Source: an uncultured Oxalobacteraceae bacterium
Lineage (GTDB): Bacteria; Pseudomonadota; Gammaproteobacteria; Burkholderiales; Burkholderiaceae_D
Assembly: GCA_903862415.1 (NCBI GenBank)
Contig: CAIOYD010000064.1
Location: forward strand, 43,346 to 107,345
Length of the DNA: 64,000 nt
Reading direction: 5' to 3'
Shown: positions 60,173 through 64,000 of the stretch, one piece after another
How the letters are laid out: every line of letters starts with the position of its first letter
Numbering within the stretch: the stretch's first letter is position 1
Notes under the pieces: generated by a model
Database searches by the model: none
What the model was told of the DNA's origin: nothing
What the model saw: only the letters and a program-made list of their open reading frames with translations
Made by a program: the position numbers and the translations under genes

Positions 60173-62056
60173 TTGTCTTCCCAATTTCAGTCCACGAAAA
60201 GCAGCACCACCGCTTTAACCATCGCCGCCATTGGTATTGTCTACGGCGATATCGGAACAAGTCCCCTCTACACGATGCAAACCGTTTTTTCTGCCGAATA
60301 CGGTCTGGATTTAACGGTCTTTAATATACTCGGTGTAGTTTCGCTGATTATGTGGGGGCTGTTTATGGTAGTGGCCCTGAAATACGTTTCCCTGATTTTG
60401 CGTGCCGATAACCGTGGTGAAGGCGGCATTATGGCCTTGATGGCGCTGGCACTGGAGTCGGTAGGCAAGCAGTCGCGCTGGCATTACATTCTTTTGTTGC
60501 TGGGCCTGTTTGGCGCCTCGCTGTTTTACGGCGATGGTGTGATTACCCCGGCCATGTCGGTGATTTCTGCCATTGAAGGACTCAATGTCGCGACCCCCAA
60601 TTTCAGTACCTATGTGGTACCCATTACTGTGGTGGTTCTCATTGCCCTGTATTCGTTCCAGCACAAAGGCACTACAGGGATAGGTAAATGGTTTGGCCCT
60701 ATCATGGTAATCTGGTTTATTTCTTTGGCGGTGATGGGTGTCATTAATATCATCAAAGCCCCGGTGATTTTACAGGCCTTGAATCCCTTGCACGCTATCG
60801 CCTTTTTACTCAATCATGGCTGGGTAGCGTTTGTTGCACTAGGTGCGGTTGTGCTGGCTTTTACCGGCGCTGAAGCCTTGTATGCGGATATGGGGCATTT
60901 TGGCAGCAAGCCAATTCGTCTGGCCTGGTTCAGTGTAGTGTTTCCCGCGTTAATGCTCAATTATCTGGGGCAGGGTGGATTGTTAATGACCGATGCCAGT
61001 GCGGCTGAAAATCCGTTTTACCATCAACTTGGCGCCTGGAGTATTTATCCGTTGGTAGCATTGTCGACGGTGGCCGCTGTCATCGCTTCGCAGGCCACCA
61101 TTTCTGGCACCTATTCAATGACCAAGGAAGCCATTTCACTGGGCTTGCTGCCAAGGTTATCGATTATTCACACGTCGGTAAAAGAAATCGGCCAGATTTA
61201 TATGCCGATGGTTAACTGGATACAGTTGGTGGTGGTGTTATCCGCTGTGGTCGGTTTTGGTTCTTCTGCCAATCTGGCGGCAGCTTACGGGATTGCCGTT
61301 ACTGCGACCATGCTCATTACCACTGTGTTGACTTTCTTTGTGATCCACTACAAGTGGAAATACAATATTTTCCTGTGCATTTTTTCGACAGTATTCTTTT
61401 TTATGATTGACGGCGCTTTTTTCTCTGCCAATGCCCTCAAAATCGCTCATGGCGGCTGGTTTCCGCTGGTCTTGGGTGCGGCGATGTTTACGGTTATGCT
61501 GACCTGGCATAAAGGACGTGAGCTGGTATTCAAGAATTTACGCATTCATGCCATTCCGTTAAAAGACTTCCTCACCTCGCTGTTTGTTTCCCCGCCACAC
61601 CGGGTAGGTGGCACGGCGATTTTCCTGCGCAGCGCCTCTGAAGGCGTGCCGCATGCCTTGCTGCACAATCTGTCACACAACAAGATATTGCATGACCGGG
61701 TGATTTTCCTGACGGTCTACAATCAGGAAATCCCATGGGTGCCGTTTAATGAGCGCGTTCGGGTAACGTCATTGGGTAATGAGTGTTATCAGCTGGATGT
61801 GTTTTACGGTTTTAAAAATGAACCGGATATTCCTCAGGCACTGGAATTGGCCGCGACCAAAGGGTTAAAATTTGAAATTATGGAAACCTCGTTCTTCGTT
61901 ACCCGCCAAACCATTGTTTCGCGACCTGAGCATGAAATGTCCGCCTGGCGCGAATGGTTGTTTGTTTTAATGTCACGCACAGCCAGAGATGCGGCTGATT
62001 ACTATAACATTCCAAGCAACCGGGTCATTGAAGTTGGCTCACAGGTAGAAATTTAA
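60173..62056 (+). CDS. kup: Kup potassium uptake transporter
   Basis: A Kup/HAK/KT permease of about 627 residues with twelve membrane helices and a C-terminal cytoplasmic domain. The N-terminal signature is LTIAAIGIVYGDIGTSPLYT; also GEGGIMALMAL, FYGDGVITPAMSV, ADMGHFG and QATISGTYSMTKEAISLGLLP. It couples K+ entry to protons. I choose TTG 60173 because AGGG lies seven bases upstream and MSSQFQSTKSS is the usual Kup N-terminus; an ATG at 60131 would add 14 atypical residues. Monocistronic, followed by tRNA-Ser. Confidence 0.93.
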   Translation: MSSQFQSTKSSTTALTIAAIGIVYGDIGTSPLYTMQTVFSAEYGLDLTVFNILGVVSLIMWGLFMVVALKYVSLILRADNRGEGGIMALMALALESVGKQSRWHYILLLLGLFGASLFYGDGVITPAMSVISAIEGLNVATPNFSTYVVPITVVVLIALYSFQHKGTTGIGKWFGPIMVIWFISLAVMGVINIIKAPVILQALNPLHAIAFLLNHGWVAFVALGAVVLAFTGAEALYADMGHFGSKPIRLAWFSVVFPALMLNYLGQGGLLMTDASAAENPFYHQLGAWSIYPLVALSTVAAVIASQATISGTYSMTKEAISLGLLPRLSIIHTSVKEIGQIYMPMVNWIQLVVVLSAVVGFGSSANLAAAYGIAVTATMLITTVLTFFVIHYKWKYNIFLCIFSTVFFFMIDGAFFSANALKIAHGGWFPLVLGAAMFTVMLTWHKGRELVFKNLRIHAIPLKDFLTSLFVSPPHRVGGTAIFLRSASEGVPHALLHNLSHNKILHDRVIFLTVYNQEIPWVPFNERVRVTSLGNECYQLDVFYGFKNEPDIPQALELAATKGLKFEIMETSFFVTRQTIVSRPEHEMSAWREWLFVLMSRTARDAADYYNIPSNRVIEVGSQVEI

Positions 62057-62069
62057 CTGTGATCAGTGA

Positions 62070-62098
62070 TTGCATTTACAGCGACGACTCCGTATAAT
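62070..62098 (+). promoter_or_regulatory. promoter of tRNA-Ser
   Basis: TTGCAT (62070-62075), a 17-base spacer and a perfect TATAAT (62093-62098), followed by a G/C-rich discriminator (GCGCGC), as is typical of stable-RNA promoters under stringent control. The tRNA begins 45 bases downstream. Confidence 0.75.
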
Positions 62099-62143
62099 TG
62101 CGCGCTTCAACGCGTATTAATTAAATCGCGCTGCTAAGCTTCA

Positions 62144-62233
62144 GGAGAGGTGGCAGAGTGGTCGAATGTACTTGACTCGAAATCAAGCGATGGGGCGACC
62201 CATCCGAGGGTTCGAATCCCTCCCTCTCCGCCA
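62144..62233 (+). tRNA. tRNA-Ser (CGA)
   Basis: 90 bases including CCA. Acceptor GGAGAGG pairs with CCTCTCC; anticodon stem-loop CTTGA-CTCGAAA-TCAAG gives CGA; a long variable arm (CGATGGGGCGACCCATCG-like) marks a class II tRNA; T-loop GGTTCGAATCC. Its 3' end is the probable attachment site of the island integrase that follows. Confidence 0.96.
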
Positions 62234-62266
62234 AGAACATTAATCAAAGCAAATCAAAGCATCTCA

Positions 62267-62291
62267 AAACGGCCCTGAACGGGCCGTTTTT
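62267..62291 (+). terminator. rho-independent terminator after tRNA-Ser
   Basis: AAACGGCCC (62267-62275), loop TGAAC, GGGCCGTTT (62281-62289) and further T. Just before it, AATCAAAGC is repeated in tandem (62242-62260). Confidence 0.8.
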
Positions 62292-62361
62292 CATAGGTAA
62301 AATAGCTAAATCGCTAACTCAAATCACTTCAATCAAAATCACACTAGCGCAGGACGATTTA

Positions 62362-62398
62362 GGGTATAAATGAGGGTCTAAAAATACGTATACCCTCA
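62362..62398. promoter_or_regulatory. nested inverted repeats upstream of the island integrase
   Basis: GGGTATA (62362-62368) pairs with TATACCC (62389-62395), and TGAGGGT (62371-62377) with ACCCTCA (62392-62398). This GAGGGTATA-type palindromic block just before the integrase ATG is common in P4-type integrase genes and probably an autoregulatory or AlpA-type operator. Confidence 0.5.
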
Positions 62399-62413
62399 CG
62401 ATGGAGTGCCCCT

Positions 62414-63547
62414 ATGTCCCTCACAGTAAAAGCCATCGACGCGGCTAAACCGGAAGTTAAGCCATACAAGCTAAATGACGCTGATGACTTATACCTTTAT
62501 GTTGCGACGTCCGGATCAAAAACCTGGCGAGCGAACTACCGTAGCGAAGGAAAATATAAAACAGTTACGTACGGTCGATACCCTGAAATTACCCTCAGCG
62601 AAGCACGAAAGTTGAATGAGAATCGAAGAGCTCAGGGTACAAAGCTTCCGACCTTCACAAAAGTGTTTGAAGATTGGCTGCCAACTAAGACTTCAGAGTT
62701 GACCAATGCAAAACACATAAAACAGGTCGAAGAGACAGTTCGAAAGAATGTTTTGCCGTATATCGGCAATATGACGATTGATGCAATCCCTCGCGCAAAA
62801 ATGATTGAGATTGTTAAGCGGCTTGCCGATACGCCTGAAACGGCCAGTAGGGTAGCAGGCCGGATTTCAATGATTTTCGACTACGCCGTCGATTCTGGAC
62901 TCATCGAATATCACGGAGCAGCGGATTTATCGCGCGTAATTGCCAAAGCCAAGACTAAGCCAATGCCAAGTATACCTCCGGCTGAGGCTGGTAAATTATT
63001 GGCGGATATCCATAACTATGAAGAAGAAATAACTAAGCTGGGGTTGCTGTTAGCTGCACATACTTTTGTTCGTGTCGGAGAATTGCTGGGTATGCGGTGG
63101 GACGAGCTGAAAGAAAAAGAGCACATTTGGGTGATCCCTCAGGACCGCATGAAAATGGACATTCCTCATGTCGTTCCGTTAAGTGAATCAGTACGTGGCA
63201 TTCTAAAACAGCTCTACGCTTACACTGGTAACAGTGCCCTGGTGCTTGAATCGTTTATTAAGCCTGGACACCCAATCAGCGAGAACACTTTACTGTTCGC
63301 GTTGTACCGGCTGGGATATCGTGGAAGACATACAGTACATGGTTTCAGAGCATTGGCAAGCTCGGTGTTGAATGAGCACTCACCGTTTAAAGAGGATGTT
63401 ATTGAGCGGCAGTTGGCGCATAAAGAAAAGGATAAAGTGCGCGCTGCTTACAATCGGGCGGAATTCTTGCCACAGCGGATTGAATTGATGACGTGGTGGT
63501 CGAACTGGCTAAATCAGCAATTAAAAGACAATTTAGCCGGCAATTAG
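62414..63547 (+). CDS. P4-type tyrosine integrase of a genomic island
   Basis: A 377-residue integrase with an N-terminal DUF4102-like arm-binding domain (SLTVKAIDAAKPEVKPYKLNDADDLYLYV, TYGRYPEITLSEAR), a core-binding domain (about 75-175) and a catalytic domain. Active-site residues appear complete: Arg in HTFVRVGELLGMRW, Lys in DRMKMDIPHVV, HGFR (His and Arg), LAHKEKD (His) and AAYNRA (Tyr). Such integrases use the 3' end of tRNA genes; this one starts 180 bases after tRNA-Ser(CGA) and is followed by an AlpA-like gene. The N-terminal domain is shorter than in CP4-57 integrase. The island body lies beyond the window. Confidence 0.92.
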   Translation: MSLTVKAIDAAKPEVKPYKLNDADDLYLYVATSGSKTWRANYRSEGKYKTVTYGRYPEITLSEARKLNENRRAQGTKLPTFTKVFEDWLPTKTSELTNAKHIKQVEETVRKNVLPYIGNMTIDAIPRAKMIEIVKRLADTPETASRVAGRISMIFDYAVDSGLIEYHGAADLSRVIAKAKTKPMPSIPPAEAGKLLADIHNYEEEITKLGLLLAAHTFVRVGELLGMRWDELKEKEHIWVIPQDRMKMDIPHVVPLSESVRGILKQLYAYTGNSALVLESFIKPGHPISENTLLFALYRLGYRGRHTVHGFRALASSVLNEHSPFKEDVIERQLAHKEKDKVRAAYNRAEFLPQRIELMTWWSNWLNQQLKDNLAGN

Positions 63548-63724
63548 TTGATCAATATCTGATTCGCGCCAGCGATTAGCGCCGCCAAGTTTTTTCGGTG
63601 CAGGAATTGACTTGTCCTTGATGCGACGAAAGAGCGTGGCATAGCTTATGCCGAGCCGGTCTATGACCGTCGCAGAATTAATGAGCCTTGCTGGCTTTTC
63701 GCGGGAACTTACAATATTTGTCAT
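63533..63724 (-). CDS. AlpA-like excisionase/regulator
   Basis: A 63-residue MerR-like winged-helix DNA-binding protein of the AlpA/phage excisionase type: LINSATVIDRLGISYATLFRRIKDKSIPAPKKLGGANRWRESDIDQLIAG. AlpA-type proteins activate integrase or act as recombination directionality factors. It is convergent with the integrase and overlaps its last 15 bases, the usual layout of these islands. The family call rests on the HTH plus the NRWRESDID ending. Confidence 0.82.
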   Translation of the reverse strand: MTNIVSSREKPARLINSATVIDRLGISYATLFRRIKDKSIPAPKKLGGANRWRESDIDQLIAG

Positions 63725-64000
63725 AAAAACCTTTTACATTACCTGGTAGCATCTACCTTTATACAAAAAGGGTATCTTATATGCTGAAAAGCTGCAAATA
63801 TTTCTCTCAAACTTAAATAAAAGGGCATTGTGCGGCCAATTTAAATGCTCAATTATCAATTTGTCAAACAGCGTCCAATATTTACCACCTGTCAGCGCCC
63901 AAATTTTTCCACTTTATCGGCTTGTTCAGAACGATTTTTACTATGCTTAAATCGGTAAGAATCGTTCCCAGTTTCCAAGATGTCGCAATGGTGCGTAACA
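63725..64000. other. island sequence upstream of the AlpA-like gene, no gene seen
   Basis: 276 A/T-rich bases running off the window. They include TTTATACAAAAAGGGTATC near 63758, which should contain the AlpA promoter or operator. No coding frame is visible. Confidence 0.3.

Noticed and set aside
1..64000. CRISPR array, insertion sequence or rRNA operon
   Set aside because: No regularly spaced direct repeats, transposase frames with terminal inverted repeats, or rRNA-like sequence were seen anywhere in the window.

Overview
The window looks like chromosome of a free-living or host-associated Proteobacterium of moderate GC. The gene set fits Betaproteobacteria best, perhaps Burkholderiales: two-subunit arginine succinyltransferase under an AraC-type ArgR, the 180-kDa NAD-glutamate dehydrogenase, GcdH next to a MarR regulator, CheB/CheR fusions, Kup. 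This placement is inferred from gene families only; no rRNA or other phylogenetic marker is present.

Layout. 1-4.4 kb: the 3' end of an ArgR-like regulator, a reverse-strand pair of unrecognised genes (one apparently frameshifted), a GlcG-like protein with a lipoprotein carboxylesterase, and a GNAT acetyltransferase. 4.5-16.5 kb: a complete arginine succinyltransferase (AST) operon, astC-astA1-astA2-astD-astB-gdhB-astE. A large NAD-glutamate dehydrogenase gene sits inside it, so one transcript would carry arginine to glutamate and on to 2-oxoglutarate. An ArgR-type half-site overlaps the expected -35 region of astC. 16.5-23.8 kb: an OmpW-like porin, then a two-gene module of a CesT-type type III secretion chaperone translationally coupled to an 878-residue protein with the C-K-S-x-K-D-R phosphatase loop of SopB/IpgD. 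A copper-type P-ATPase without a metal-binding N-domain and a diguanylate cyclase follow. 24.3-29.4 kb: the prkA-yeaH-spoVR stress operon plus a small extra gene.

29.5-36.4 kb: CadR-type MerR and MarR regulators, glutaryl-CoA dehydrogenase, an acyl-CoA ligase and a lipoprotein hydrolase. 36.6-45 kb: signalling genes (PAS histidine kinase, a CheB/CheR/PAS protein split by a poly-A frameshift, a chemoreceptor) with a second AMP-forming ligase between them. 45-49.6 kb: an unrecognised 464-residue protein and a puuD-amidotransferase-puuB cluster for gamma-glutamyl polyamine breakdown. 50.1-56 kb: a c-type cytochrome cluster (diheme cytochrome c, MauG/CcpA-like peroxidase, a beta-helix protein fused to cytochrome c) followed by a TonB-dependent receptor, which looks like an uptake and oxidation system for an unknown substrate. 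56.2-64 kb: a membrane histidine kinase, tRNA-Asn, a tyrosine recombinase with lost catalytic residues, kup, tRNA-Ser(CGA), and the start of a genomic island (P4-type integrase plus AlpA-like regulator) that continues past the window.

The most notable element is the orphan chaperone plus SopB/IpgD-like phosphoinositide phosphatase: no secretion apparatus is present here, so a type III system would have to be elsewhere in the genome. The cytochrome/beta-helix cluster and the gdhB-containing AST operon are the next most interesting units.
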